A DNA stretch of 64,000 bases, taken from the NCBI GenBank assembly GCA_963785645.1, contig CAWAWG010000016.1, positions 186,001-250,000 on the forward strand, in the 5' to 3' direction. The DNA comes from Trebonia sp963785645. Its GTDB lineage: Bacteria; Actinomycetota; Actinomycetes; Streptosporangiales; Streptosporangiaceae. A program made the position numbers and the translations under genes. How positions within the stretch are numbered: the first letter of the stretch is position 1; each line of letters begins with the position of its first letter. Of the stretch, positions 40,581 to 49,391 are shown in pieces. The notes under the pieces were generated by a model. That model did not search any database. It had not been told where the DNA came from and was given only the letters and a program-made list of their open reading frames with translations.

Positions 40581-41366
40581 TTATCGCCCAGAAGCCGAGC
40601 GCAGCCCCCGAGCTTCCCGGGTGTCACCGGGTGACGTACCCGCATTTTGTCTACCCGGATGGGGCGCTTGTGAAGCCAGTCCGGCCTCGGCTAGTCCGTC
40701 TTCGACCAGAGTCGCGTGAAGACTGGCGATATGTCCGGCGAGATCCTGCGCCGCCCGCAGTGCGGGCTCCCGGCTGCCCTTCTGCCGGGCCAGCGGGGCT
40801 ACGGCCTGCTCTACCAGGTCCGTTTCCCGGTCAGCGGCGGCCTTGACGACCCGCAGGTGGCGCGGCTGGATGCCGTATTCGCCGAGCCGGACAGCCGACC
40901 GGAGGACGGAAAGTGTCTGCGTTCCGTAAGACCTGGCGCGGCGGATGAGGCCGTAGTCCTCAAGCTCAGCGAGGAGTTCCTCGGCGGCGCCGGCGGCGGC
41001 GAGGAGTTCGCTCCTGGTCATGGCGACCGCGGGGACGGCACCGGCCGATCCCGGGACCGCTGTGCCGTCGAGCGCGTCAAGCCGCTCCTTGATGACCCGC
41101 AGCGGCAGGTACTCATCGCGCTGCGCGGTCAGGATGAAGCGGAGCCGCTTGATGTCGGCGGCGGAGAACCTCCGGTAGCCGGACGCGGAGCGGAGCGGCT
41201 GGATCAGGCCCTCCGCCTCAAGAAAGCGGATCTTGGAGGGGCTGATGTCGGGGAACTCCTGGCTGAGCTCATCAAGCACCTGGCCGATACTCACGCTTCC
41301 CCGGGTACTGGCACTTCCCCTGGCCGGGGATCCGCTGACGAGCGCCGACTGGTGCCCGCTGGTCAT
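40581..41366 (-). CDS. MerR-family regulator (FtsR / Rv1828-like)
   Basis: 261 aa. N-terminal MerR HTH (SIGQVLDELSQEFPDISPSK, IRFLEAEGLIQP, SGYRRFSAADIKRLRFIL), then a coiled helical region and long C-terminal effector/dimer domain. Same position as Rv1828 and Corynebacterium FtsR, an activator of ftsZ. Its ATG overlaps the FHA gene stop by 4 bp (ATGA). Intact frame. Confidence 0.9.
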   Translation of the reverse strand: MTSGHQSALVSGSPARGSASTRGSVSIGQVLDELSQEFPDISPSKIRFLEAEGLIQPLRSASGYRRFSAADIKRLRFILTAQRDEYLPLRVIKERLDALDGTAVPGSAGAVPAVAMTRSELLAAAGAAEELLAELEDYGLIRRARSYGTQTLSVLRSAVRLGEYGIQPRHLRVVKAAADRETDLVEQAVAPLARQKGSREPALRAAQDLAGHIASLHATLVEDGLAEAGLASQAPHPGRQNAGTSPGDTREARGLRSASGR

Positions 41367-41944
41367 ACGTAGTCCTGCGCTCCCAGCCCGCGGCGCCTGC
41401 CGACCTCAGGACTGCGGGTCATGAACAGCAGCCGGAACTTGCCGATCTGTACCTCGTCGCCCCCGAACAACTCAGCCTCCTCGATCCGCTCGCGGTTCAC
41501 GTAGGTGCCGTTCAGGCTACCAACGTCACGGACGGTGAAGCGGTCGCCGTGCCGGTAGAACTCGGCGTGACGGCGGGACACGGTCACGTCGTCGAGGAAG
41601 ATGTCACTGTCGGGGTGCCGCCCGGCTGACGTGAAGTCGCTGTCGAGCAGGAACCGGCTCCCCGCGTTCGGCCCGCGGAGAACGACGAGCAGCGCCGTAC
41701 CCGGCGGAAGCGTGTCCGCGGCCGAGTAGTCGGGGGACGGCTCGTCGGGGTACTCAGGTTCGCCGGCCACCGGTGAGATGATCGACGTGGTCTCGCCGCC
41801 CTGGCCGGCGCTGCGCTCGCTCGGGATCGCGGCAAAGCTGCCGGTGTTCGCGTTGCGCATGAGCGGAGCGCCGCAGTTGGAACAGTACCTAGCCTGCTCC
41901 GGGTTCGGCCGACCGCACCGAGCACAGTACATACCACCAGCCAT
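41363..41944 (-). CDS. FHA-domain signalling protein (GarA/OdhI-like) with zinc ribbon
   Basis: About 193 aa. N-terminal zinc ribbon (CARCGRPNPEQARYCSNCG, four Cys), then the phospho-acceptor motif GETTSIIS equivalent to the ETTS motif of GarA, then a C-terminal FHA domain (SAGRHPDSDIFLDDVTVSRRHAEF, VGSLNGTYVN). In relatives, phosphorylation by PknB/PknG switches inhibition of 2-oxoglutarate metabolism. ATG 41944 follows AGGCGAGG. The extra zinc ribbon is absent from mycobacterial GarA. Heads the conserved block ending in gcvP. Confidence 0.9.
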   Translation of the reverse strand: MAGGMYCARCGRPNPEQARYCSNCGAPLMRNANTGSFAAIPSERSAGQGGETTSIISPVAGEPEYPDEPSPDYSAADTLPPGTALLVVLRGPNAGSRFLLDSDFTSAGRHPDSDIFLDDVTVSRRHAEFYRHGDRFTVRDVGSLNGTYVNRERIEEAELFGGDEVQIGKFRLLFMTRSPEVGRRRGLGAQDYV

Positions 41945-42307
41945 GGCCTCGCCTGGCCTCCCCTCTCCCCGGTCCCTGGACTCGTGCAGTTCCGCAGGCT
42001 CGCGCAGCATCGCGTCAGGCGACGCTGCCAACGGTACCCGGGCCGAGGGCTCCGGGTCCACGCGCCACGCGAACAGGCGGCGCAGGCCTCCCCTCGGCGC
42101 GTCATCGGGTCCCTGACGTCTCCGCCACACAGCCGCTTCACCTCCGGGTCACGCGCACGGCGCAAGTTCGCGATGGCGGTGGCCGTCCCGTGCACCGCGA
42201 AATGATACGTCTGCGTAATTAACACAGATTACCTGAATGTCCATCCCCGATCTGCCCAACCGGCCAGGTACCAGGCAAGACCTGAAGCGCTTCCCGCGCG
42301 GGCAGTG
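41945..42307. other. Gene-free region upstream of the FHA gene
   Basis: About 360 bp, no convincing protein. Near 42200-42230 it becomes AT-rich (GATACGTCTGCGTAATTAAC), a plausible promoter for the FHA operon. Confidence 0.4.
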
Positions 42308-44806
42308 CTACTCCCCGGCTTGCTCCACGATGGCCGCCCACTCGTCAAGCAGGAATTGCGCGGAATCGGCGTCGCCGCCCTCCGCCCACAGGTGGGTAAC
42401 CGCGTCCGCCGGATCGGGCAGCACCAGCACCCAGCCCCGTTCCGCGTCGACGACCCGCACGCCGTCGGTGGTGTCGACCGGCCTGGTGCCCGCCTCTTCG
42501 ATGACGGTCCGCATCACGGCCCCCTTGGCCGCCCACGGGGTCGGCACCGAGCGCCGCATCAGGTGAGCCTGCGGGATCCGGGCGTCGATCTGGCTGAGGG
42601 TCAGCCGCGTCCGGGCCACGAGGCCGAGCAACCGGACGAAGGTGGCGATCCCGTCCACGGTCCGGCCGAACTCGGGGACGACGAAGCCGCCGCGCCCGTC
42701 GGCCGCGAAGATCACGTCGTCGGCCGCGGCGGCCGTCGTCAGCGCGTCCCGCGAGGTCGGGGTCCAGGTGACCTGCACGCCGTGGAACCGGCAGACCTGC
42801 TCGGCGACGCGGGTCGTGGTCACCGGCAGGGCGACCCGGCCGTGCCTGACCTCGGCCGCGACCAGGTCGAGGACGACGAGCAGCGCCCGCTCGTCGCTGA
42901 CGAGCGCGCCCTTCTCGTCAACCAGGTGGATGCGCTCGCCCACCGGGTCGAACCTGACGCCGAACGCGGCCCGCGAGGAGGAGACGACCTCGGCGAGGCG
43001 CTGCATGCCCGCCCGGTCCTGCGCCACCGTCTGGGTCGGCGTGACCTCGTCGAGACGGTTGTTGAGCGTGTGCACATCGACGCCGAGGCCGCCGAGCAGG
43101 GTGGGCAGCACCAGCGACACGGTCCCGCCGGCGCAGTCGGCGACCACCTTCAGGCCGGCCGCGCTCACCCCGTCCAGCTTCACGCAGCGCAGCAGTTCGT
43201 GGGTGTAGAGCTCGACCACGCGGGGCGGGTAGGAGAGCTCGGCGATCTCGCCGGGAAACGCGCGCCGGAACTCCTGCCGGGAGAAGACCCGCTCCAGCTT
43301 CCGCTGCGCGCCCTGGGACAGTTCCGCGCCGCGGTCGTCGAGGAAGATGATGTCGACCGACTGGTTGTCGCCCGGCGTGGTCCGCAGCGCGATGCCGCCG
43401 CTGTACTTGCGCCGGGCCGTCTCGAACCGGGCGACCGGCAGCGGGAGCGCCTCCAGGTCCATGACATTGATCGCCGAGGCGTTCAGCGCGCTCTGCACGG
43501 CCCGCTTCAGGGTGCGGGCCGCACGTGACACATCGCGCGAGGTGGTGACCGTGGTGCCCTTCTGCAGCGTGGTCGCGTAGGCGGAGGCGAGGCGCACCGC
43601 CAGCTCCGGGGTGACCTCGACATTGATGAGCCCGGAGACGCCGCGCTCGCCGAACAGGGTCCGCTGACCGCGCGATTCCCAGATCACCGAGTTGTTGACG
43701 ACCGCGCCCGCCTCGATGGTCTTGAACGGGTAGACCTTCACCCCGGCGGAGATGTAGGCCTCCGGCTCGATGACGCACTCGTCACCGATGACGGCGGTCT
43801 CCTCGATGCGCGCACGGCGCATCACGTCGGTATTCTTGCCGACCACGCACCCGCGCAGCGTAGCGCCCTGGCCGACGAATACCCGGTTGTGCACCACCGC
43901 GCGGTGGATGAAGGCACCCTCCTTCACCACGACGTTCGCGCCGATCACGCTGTACTCGCGCAGGTGCGCGCCGGCCTCGACCTTCGCGTACTCGCCGACG
44001 CAGACCGGCCCGGTGAGCACCGCGTCCGGGTCGACCTCGGCGCCGTCGGCGACCCATACGCCCGGCGAGAGCTCGAACCCGGCGATGTCGACCGCGACCT
44101 TGCGGTTGAGCACGTCGGCCTGGGCCTTGAGGTAGGACTCGAGGGTGCCGACATCTTCCCAGTAGCGGTCGGACACGTACCCGTAAATCGGGGCACCGCG
44201 CTGCAGGAGCCGGGGAAAGACGTCGTGCGACCAGTCCACCGACTCCTTGGGCGACACCTCGGCGAGCACCTCGGGCTCCATGATGTAAACGCCGGTGTTC
44301 ACCGTGTCGGAGAAAACCTGCCCCCAGGTCGGCTTCTCCAGGAACCGCTGGATCCGCCCGTCTTCGTCCGCGATGACGATGCCGAACTCCAGGGGGTCGG
44401 GCACCTGGGTAAGCCCCACCGTGACGAGCGCGCCGTTGTCCTTGTGGAACCGGACCATCTCGGTCAGGTCCATGTCGGTCAGCGCGTCGCCGGAGATGAC
44501 GAGGAACGCGTCGTCCTTGAGTTCCTCCTCGGCGTTCTTCACCGAGCCCGCGGTGCCGAGCGGTGTCTCCTCGGTGGCGTACCGCAGCGACATGCCGAAG
44601 TCCTCGCCGTCACCGAAGTAGTTCCGCACCATCGCCGCGAGGAACTGGACGGTGACCACGGTCTCCTCGAGCCCGTGCCGCTTGAGCAGACGCAGGACGT
44701 GCTCCATGATCGGCCGGTTCACGACCGGCAGCAGCGGCTTGGGCTGATTGGCGGTCATGGGGCGGAGCCTGGTGCCCTCACCGCCTGCCATCACAACGGC
44801 CTTCAC
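42308..44806 (-). CDS. Mannose-1-phosphate guanylyltransferase / phosphomannomutase-like fusion
   Basis: 832 aa. Residues 1-230: nucleotidyltransferase (VMAGGEGTRLRPMTANQPKP, then EFGIVIADEDGRIQRFLEKP). About 250-370: left-handed beta-helix hexapeptide repeats (VGEYAKVEAGAHLREYSVIG). About 380-832: phosphohexomutase-fold domain, but the catalytic-serine loop (TASHNP in true mutases) reads GGIALRTTPGDNQSVD, so it is probably not a mutase. Used for GDP-mannose or a related sugar nucleotide. GTG 44806 overlaps the stop of the PgsA-like gene (GTGA). Intact frame. Confidence 0.88.
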   Translation of the reverse strand: MKAVVMAGGEGTRLRPMTANQPKPLLPVVNRPIMEHVLRLLKRHGLEETVVTVQFLAAMVRNYFGDGEDFGMSLRYATEETPLGTAGSVKNAEEELKDDAFLVISGDALTDMDLTEMVRFHKDNGALVTVGLTQVPDPLEFGIVIADEDGRIQRFLEKPTWGQVFSDTVNTGVYIMEPEVLAEVSPKESVDWSHDVFPRLLQRGAPIYGYVSDRYWEDVGTLESYLKAQADVLNRKVAVDIAGFELSPGVWVADGAEVDPDAVLTGPVCVGEYAKVEAGAHLREYSVIGANVVVKEGAFIHRAVVHNRVFVGQGATLRGCVVGKNTDVMRRARIEETAVIGDECVIEPEAYISAGVKVYPFKTIEAGAVVNNSVIWESRGQRTLFGERGVSGLINVEVTPELAVRLASAYATTLQKGTTVTTSRDVSRAARTLKRAVQSALNASAINVMDLEALPLPVARFETARRKYSGGIALRTTPGDNQSVDIIFLDDRGAELSQGAQRKLERVFSRQEFRRAFPGEIAELSYPPRVVELYTHELLRCVKLDGVSAAGLKVVADCAGGTVSLVLPTLLGGLGVDVHTLNNRLDEVTPTQTVAQDRAGMQRLAEVVSSSRAAFGVRFDPVGERIHLVDEKGALVSDERALLVVLDLVAAEVRHGRVALPVTTTRVAEQVCRFHGVQVTWTPTSRDALTTAAAADDVIFAADGRGGFVVPEFGRTVDGIATFVRLLGLVARTRLTLSQIDARIPQAHLMRRSVPTPWAAKGAVMRTVIEEAGTRPVDTTDGVRVVDAERGWVLVLPDPADAVTHLWAEGGDADSAQFLLDEWAAIVEQAGE

Positions 44807-45441
44807 GACGGATGCGCCCCTTTCACCAGGTCCCTGATTTGGGTGAGGTAGAGCAGCGCCGCCCACCAGTAGAGGGCAACGCCCCAAACGGCGAAAGCCC
44901 AGCCGAATATCCTTATGACCTCGGACACGTCCCCGCCGTGCGCGCCGAGGAACAACAAGGGAAACGCGTACATCAGGCACAAAGTTGCCGCTTTACCGAC
45001 GAAACTCACCTGAATCGAACCGTAGTCGGTGCGTTGCCGCAGCACCAGCAGCGCGATCGCCATGCACGCCTCGCGAGCCACGATCGCGCCGAGCAGCCAC
45101 CACGGGACGATCCCGCGCACCCCGAGCGCGATGATCGTGACCAGGATGTAAAGCCGGTCGGCGGCGGGGTCGAGCAACTGGCCGAGCCTGCTCGTCTGGT
45201 TGAGCATTCTGGCCAGCTTGCCGTCGAGCCAGTCGCTGATACCGGCAAATCCGAGCAGTGCCGCGGCGATGATGTCCGCCGTGGCGGTACGCGGCCCGAT
45301 GACAAGCCACAGGAACACGGGAACGCCGGCCAGCCGGGCGGCGCTGAGCGCGTTCGGCCAGGTAACAATCCGGTCTCCCACCCTGTGATCGTAATGGAAC
45401 CGTATCCGACGGCCGGCCTCGGGTGGCCCGGTTAGCGACAC
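44803..45441 (-). CDS. CDP-alcohol phosphatidyltransferase (PgsA-like)
   Basis: 212 aa, integral membrane, about six helices. Carries the CDP-alcohol motif DGKLAR...G...D...D as SDWLDGKLARMLN and SRLGQLLDPAADRL. It joins a CDP-diacylglycerol-derived phosphatidyl group to an alcohol (glycerol phosphate, inositol phosphate or similar). The 5' end overlaps the XRE gene by 10 bp; an internal GTG near 45380 (VGDRIVTWPN) is an alternative start. Coupled to the sugar-nucleotide gene, suggesting a phospholipid-linked mannoside pathway (inference). Confidence 0.87.
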   Translation of the reverse strand: MSLTGPPEAGRRIRFHYDHRVGDRIVTWPNALSAARLAGVPVFLWLVIGPRTATADIIAAALLGFAGISDWLDGKLARMLNQTSRLGQLLDPAADRLYILVTIIALGVRGIVPWWLLGAIVAREACMAIALLVLRQRTDYGSIQVSFVGKAATLCLMYAFPLLFLGAHGGDVSEVIRIFGWAFAVWGVALYWWAALLYLTQIRDLVKGAHPS

Positions 45442-46100
45442 TTCATGCCAAAAGTTTTCGTTACGGACCGGATCCGGCCTCCCCTTCTGTGCGATCTATT
45501 CACCTCCTGCGCAAAATGCGCGGAGAACCTGTCCCCGCGCGGATACCGAAGGCTGAAATCTAACTGTAGGTAACCCTGGGAAAACTTCAGGTCATTCTGA
45601 ACGAATACGTGGCCCACTTCAAGGATTCCCCGAATTTCCCGGCTCAGCCAGGCCTCACCCGACTGGCTGAGCATGCTGCGGTAGACGACGAGCAGCGCGG
45701 CCTTCTGGTCCCCGGACAGGCGCCCGTCGGCGCGAATGGCCCGCTCGGTGTCGGGGGCAGACGAATCTCCCTTCGCCGGATCGCCGTTCGCGGCACCGCC
45801 CCCGTTACCCGGGTCGGCCTCGGCGGCCATGGCGTCGATGAGTCCGGCCTGGGCGAGCAGGGTCTCCGCGGAGAGGTTGAGCGCGTCGGAGATGGCCCTC
45901 AGCACGCGGACCGAGGGCTGGTGCAGCCCGCGCTCGATCTGGCTGAGATAGGGATTGGACAGGCTGGTCAACTCCGCCAGCTGGCGCAGCGACAGATTCG
46001 CCTGTTTGCGCCGCTCGCGGATGAACGCGCCGAGGGCCTCCCGCTGGGCCTCCCACGCCTCCCGCTGGGCATCCCCCCACGAGCCCGGCCTGTCCGGCAT
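45432..46100 (-). CDS. XRE-family HTH transcriptional regulator
   Basis: About 222 aa. Residues about 22-80 are an XRE/Cro HTH (FIRERRKQANLSLRQLAELT, SLSNPYLSQIERGLHQPSVR). The remainder, with an Ala/Gly/Asp-rich linker and SGDQKAALLVVYRSMLS, is not recognised. ATG 46100 has AGGAG upstream. Its promoter carries TATAGT next to a TGCTGCACA half-site shared with the phasin-like gene, so it may control both. The last ~40 residues may be read-through. Confidence 0.82.
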   Translation of the reverse strand: MPDRPGSWGDAQREAWEAQREALGAFIRERRKQANLSLRQLAELTSLSNPYLSQIERGLHQPSVRVLRAISDALNLSAETLLAQAGLIDAMAAEADPGNGGGAANGDPAKGDSSAPDTERAIRADGRLSGDQKAALLVVYRSMLSQSGEAWLSREIRGILEVGHVFVQNDLKFSQGYLQLDFSLRYPRGDRFSAHFAQEVNRSHRRGGRIRSVTKTFGMKCR

Positions 46101-46226
46101 AACGCTCCTCCCGCCTCCCGGGCGATCCCGCTGCCCGGGCGTACTGCAAACTATAGTGTGCAGCACCGCCCGCGCACACCCCCGCCCGCCCCCCAGCGCC
46201 GGGAACCCGTTCACGCACGCTCGCGT

Positions 46227-46240
46227 TTCCTGCTGTCAGC
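46227..46240 (+). repeat. Degenerate 14-bp motif (TTCCTGCTGTCAGC)
   Basis: Matches the consensus at 11 of 14 positions, preceded by ACGCacgctcGCGT, in the gap between the phasin-like and XRE genes. Weaker than the other copies. Confidence 0.45.
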
Positions 46241-46330
46241 GATGCGCGGAAGCTGGGCGCGTACCGGCTTCGCCGCGCCCGGAGGCCCGCCGTTTCGCCT
46301 CCGGGCGCTCGGCCCGCCGCGGGCCGCGCC

Positions 46331-46675
46331 TCACTCGGCGGGCGCGGTTTCCCCCGATTCGGCCACGGATGCGGCCGGGCGGAGAGCGGCGGTGGCCTTG
46401 ACCAGTTCCTCGGAGAACTTGCGCTGCTCGGCGAGCAGGCGGCCGAGGAAGTCGAAGGTGGCGGACACGGCCGCCTCCGGCGTGGGCAGCGCCGACACGC
46501 CCGGCCACTGGGGCAGCGACGGCAGCTTGCCGACGAACGGGAGGGCGGGCAGCTTCTCGGCGGCGGTGTTCACGGTCTCGACGACCTGCTTGATCGCGTC
46601 AAGCGTCATCTCCTGGCTCTTGCGGACGACGCCGAGCACCTGCTCCTGAACGTCTGCGGTCATTGTGTCGGTCAT
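46331..46675 (-). CDS. Phasin / HbhA-like small helical protein
   Basis: 114 aa. Amphipathic N-terminal helix (VQEQVLGVVRKSQEMTLDAI), a Pro-rich hinge (LPALPFVGKLPSLPQWPG) and a second helix (FDFLGRLLAEQRKFSEELVK), an architecture of phasins and HbhA-type surface proteins. Function uncertain. AGGAGG sits upstream of ATG 46675. A consensus promoter and a long palindrome precede it; the XRE gene lies just downstream. Confidence 0.65.
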   Translation of the reverse strand: MTDTMTADVQEQVLGVVRKSQEMTLDAIKQVVETVNTAAEKLPALPFVGKLPSLPQWPGVSALPTPEAAVSATFDFLGRLLAEQRKFSEELVKATAALRPAASVAESGETAPAE

Positions 46676-46709
46676 GGTTTACCTCCTCGGTAAGGGGCTG
46701 ATGTTGCTA

Positions 46710-46737
46710 ACTATATCAAGCATGCTGCACATGTCAA
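46710..46737 (-). promoter_or_regulatory. Consensus promoter of the phasin-like gene
   Basis: On the minus strand TTGACA (46737-46732), a 16-nt spacer, then TATAGT (46715-46710), about 35 nt upstream of the ATG. An unusually good housekeeping-type promoter for this genome. Confidence 0.75.
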
Positions 46738-46764
46738 GCAAGCTGCTTGACATGTGCAGCATGC
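46720..46764. promoter_or_regulatory. 45-bp near-perfect palindrome over the -35 element
   Basis: Arms of 21 bp (GCATGCTGCACATGTCAAGC then A; complement on the right) with a 3-nt centre AGC. It overlaps the TTGACA box, as expected of an operator. The half-site TGCTGCACA recurs at the XRE gene promoter near 46155-46165. Confidence 0.65.
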
Positions 46765-46864
46765 GCCCGGGACCAGCACCGTCAAAGCCCGGGCGCGATA
46801 ACAGGTTGGGTGCGATTCGTTGCGCGACCACCTGCGCAACTGCCTCGCGGTTAGGGTTCTCTTC

Positions 46865-47700
46865 GTGGAGCGAGAGGCCACGGGGGAACGCGCGGAAAGG
46901 CTGGATAGCAGCACGCCCAATGTGGCGCGCATGTACCACCATTACCTGGGCGGCCGGGAGACCTTCCAGGCCGACAGGGACGCGGCCGAGCAGGTGCTGG
47001 CCGCTCTGCCCGCCGTGCGGGTCGCCGCGGCCGCTACCAGGGAATTCATCGCCCGGGTGGTGCGGTACCTGGCCGACGAGGCGGGCATTGACCAGTTCCT
47101 CGACCTCGGCATGGGCCTGCCCGCCAAGTACGTCGTGCACGAGGTCGCCCGGCAGGCCAATCCGGCGGCCCGGGTCGCCTACGTCGACTATGACCCGGTC
47201 GTGGTCTCGCACGGCAACGCCATGCTCGCCAAGCCCGGCGTGGCCGTCGTCGCCAAGGCCGACATGCGCCGCCCGGCCGAGCTGCTGGCGGTGCCGGAGA
47301 TCCGCGCGCACCTGGACTTCCGGCGGCCGATCGCGGTGCTGCTCGTTTCCGTGCTGCACTTCATCCCCGGCTCCGACGACCCGCACGGCATCGTCCGGAC
47401 AATCAGGGACGGCCTCGCCCCCGGCAGCTATCTGGCGCTCAGCCACGCCAGCGCTGATTTCGCGCCCGATGCCGCCGTGACCCGGCGCATCCTCGCCGCC
47501 TACGAGAAGACGAACGCGCCCTTGTGCTCCCGGGACAGGGACGCTGTCCTGCGGTTCTTCGACGGCTTCGACCTCGTCGAACCCGGCCTGGTGCCTTACC
47601 CCCAGTGGCGTCCGGGGCCAGGGACGCCCGGGCCGGAAGACGATGTCACGGGCTCGGCCGACCTGGGCTGGGGCGGCGTCGGGCGGCTGCGCCCCCATAA
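46865..47700 (+). CDS. SAM-dependent methyltransferase, DUF574 (SAV2177) family
   Basis: About 277 aa. Family signatures: SSTPNVARMYHHYLGGRETFQ, FLDLGMGLP (SAM loop), VAYVDYDPVVVSHG and VLLVSVLHFIPG. Substrate unknown. GTG 46865 is the likely start. The open frame runs on to 48127, but a C5 tract followed by ATAA near 47695 suggests the true stop was displaced by an indel; the downstream genes on the other strand support an end near 47700. Paralogue at 62688-63497. Confidence 0.8.
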
Positions 47701-47719
47701 CGGCATCTCCCGGCGGGAT

Positions 47720-47989
47720 TTAGCCGCCGACGCGGGTCGCCTCGCTGATGATCGCGATCAGCGCCGCCACGGCCTCCTCGGCATCCGGGCCGTCAGCGGA
47801 AACCGTGACCTGCTGCCCGCTGGTGGCGCCAAGGCCCATCACGCCAAGGACGCTCTTGGCGTCGACGGTCTTGCTGCCCGCGGTGACCGCCACCGCCGCG
47901 GCGAACCGCCCGGCCGCGACGGCCAGGGCACCCGCCGGCCGGGCGTGCAGGTCGCCTGTCAGCGTGATCGACTCAGAGCTTGCGGGCAT
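47720..47989 (-). CDS. HPr-family phosphocarrier protein
   Basis: 89 aa. LHARPAGALA contains the phospho-accepting histidine, and KSVLGVMGLGATSGQQV contains the regulatory-site region. It transfers phosphate from enzyme I. Start overlaps the end of dhaM by 17 bp; likely dedicated to the dihydroxyacetone-kinase phosphorelay with DhaM and the EI at 49.4-51.2 kb. Confidence 0.9.
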   Translation of the reverse strand: MPASSESITLTGDLHARPAGALAVAAGRFAAAVAVTAGSKTVDAKSVLGVMGLGATSGQQVTVSADGPDAEEAVAALIAIISEATRVGG

Positions 47990-48374
47990 GCCACGCCTCC
48001 TCGGCGGCCGCGGCGACCGCCTTCAGGTCCGCTCCAGCGGCCGCGGTCACCGTCGCCGCGACCGCCCCCTCCACGAACGGCGCGTCGGCGAGGACCACCC
48101 GCGCGCCGGGCATGTCCGCGAACATGACCCGGACGGTGAGCACCGCGCTGCCCAGGTCGGGCAGCACCAGCACGCCCGCCCCCGCCTCGGCGCTCGCCAC
48201 CGCCCGCGCTACCTTCTCCGCGCTCGTGCCGAGTTCGCCGTCATCGGTGCCGCCCGCCGCGACCACCCGCACCGCCCCGCCGCTCACCTGGCCGGCGAGG
48301 TCGGCCGTCCCCTCGGCGAGCCGGGCGCTATGCGACACCAGCACGATCCCTACCCGTGGCGCTACCTGTGCCAT
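47973..48374 (-). CDS. dhaM: PTS-dependent dihydroxyacetone kinase phosphotransferase subunit DhaM
   Basis: 133 aa, EIIA-Man fold. VGIVLVSHSARLAEGTADLA places the phospho-histidine in VSHS, and GVLVLPDLGSAVLTVRVM is the second family signature. It passes phosphate from HPr to DhaL-bound ADP. Overlaps the HPr gene; divergent from an IclR regulator. Confidence 0.88.
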   Translation of the reverse strand: MAQVAPRVGIVLVSHSARLAEGTADLAGQVSGGAVRVVAAGGTDDGELGTSAEKVARAVASAEAGAGVLVLPDLGSAVLTVRVMFADMPGARVVLADAPFVEGAVAATVTAAAGADLKAVAAAAEEAWHARKL

Positions 48375-48427
48375 GACCTATCCTGAATATCGTTCGGCGA
48401 TGTCAAAACTGACCCCGAAAGGGTGCG

Positions 48428-49204
48428 ATGATCCAGTCGGTTCAGCGCGCGGCGCAGATACTCGGCGTCCTCGGCTCCGGATCCCCGCGCCTCGGCGTCA
48501 CCGAGATCGCCGGGCGCCTGGGCCTGGCCAAACCGACGGTGCACGGGCTGCTGCGCACCCTGGAGGCCCACGAGCTCGTCGCCCAGGACCCGGAGACCGG
48601 CAAGTACAGCCTCGGCCCCGGCGTGCTCCAGCTCGGCAACGCCTACCTGGACGGCTCTGAGCTGCGAGTAAGGTCGCTGCGCTGGGCCGAGTCGCTCGCG
48701 AAGCAGGCCGGGGAAGCGGTCTGGGTGGCAACGCTGTCCGGCAGCCGCGTGATCGTGCTGCACCACGTGTTCCGCCCTGACGACACGGTGCAGATACTTG
48801 AGGTCGGGGCCGCGATCCCGTGGCATGCCTGTGCGCTCGGCCACGCGATCGTGGCGAGCCTGCCCGCGCCGCAGCGCTCCACCGCCCTCGCCGCCGACCT
48901 GGCCCCGCTGACCGGCCGGACGAAGACCACCCGCCAGGCGCTTACCCGCGCGCTCGCGCAGGTGCGCGGGGCCGGCTACGCGGTCGAAAACGAGGAGGCC
49001 ACCGTCGGCGACGCGGGCATCGCCGCTCCGATCCTCGGCCGCGACGACGCGGTCGCCGGCGCGATCGGCGTAGTCGGCCCGGCTGACCGGCTGCTCGCCC
49101 TGCCAACCCGCGATGACCTGGTCCGGGCCGTCGTCACGGCGGGCCGTGCCATCTCCCGCGACCTCGGAGCGGGCCGCGGCGGCGTGTCCCTGTCCGCCCT
49201 CTGA
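48428..49204 (+). CDS. IclR-family transcriptional regulator (GylR-like)
   Basis: 258 aa. Winged HTH (VTEIAGRLGLAKPTVHGLLR, DPETGKYSLGPGVLQLG) and an IclR effector domain (WHACALGHAIVASL, GYAVENEEATVGDAGIAAPI). Resembles GylR of glycerol catabolism. ATG 48428 is 53 bp from the divergent dhaM, so control of the Dha/PTS genes is likely. Confidence 0.88.
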   Translation: MIQSVQRAAQILGVLGSGSPRLGVTEIAGRLGLAKPTVHGLLRTLEAHELVAQDPETGKYSLGPGVLQLGNAYLDGSELRVRSLRWAESLAKQAGEAVWVATLSGSRVIVLHHVFRPDDTVQILEVGAAIPWHACALGHAIVASLPAPQRSTALAADLAPLTGRTKTTRQALTRALAQVRGAGYAVENEEATVGDAGIAAPILGRDDAVAGAIGVVGPADRLLALPTRDDLVRAVVTAGRAISRDLGAGRGGVSLSAL

Positions 49205-49279
49205 CCGCGAGCGGCGCCCGCCCGCCGCTGGCGCCGTTCCCCAGGGCACCACACCGGGCTGGCGCCATCCCAAGGCAGG

Positions 49280-49327
49280 AGCAGGGGATATTTCTGCACA
49301 CCCCGGTGTGCAGAAATATGCCCTGCT
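49280..49327. terminator. 48-nt hairpin between iclR and the EI gene
   Basis: 23 of 24 bp pair around a CC loop: the inner arm ATATTTCTGCACACC (288-302 of this 49-kb stretch) pairs with GGTGTGCAGAAATAT. Placed in a convergent gap, so probably a bidirectional terminator; the AT-rich arms are unusual for one. Confidence 0.6.
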
Positions 49328-49355
49328 GCCCGGCCCGCTTCCGCCAAAGGCACGT

Positions 49356-49369
49356 TTCTTGCTGTTATC
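49356..49369 (+). repeat. 14-bp intergenic motif, copy 5
   Basis: Exact TTCTTGCTGTTATC between the hairpin and the stop of the EI gene. Confidence 0.8.
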
Positions 49370-49391
49370 GTGACGGTGCTCGTCCGAGACG

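Noticed and set aside
42305..43528. A 407-codon plus-strand frame opposite the ManC-ManB fusion
   Set aside because: Antisense shadow, Gln/Arg/His-rich with no recognisable domain.
47700..48127. C-terminal extension of the DUF574 methyltransferase to 48127
   Set aside because: It overlaps the well-supported HPr and DhaM genes on the other strand and is not part of the family; a displaced stop near 47700 is more likely.
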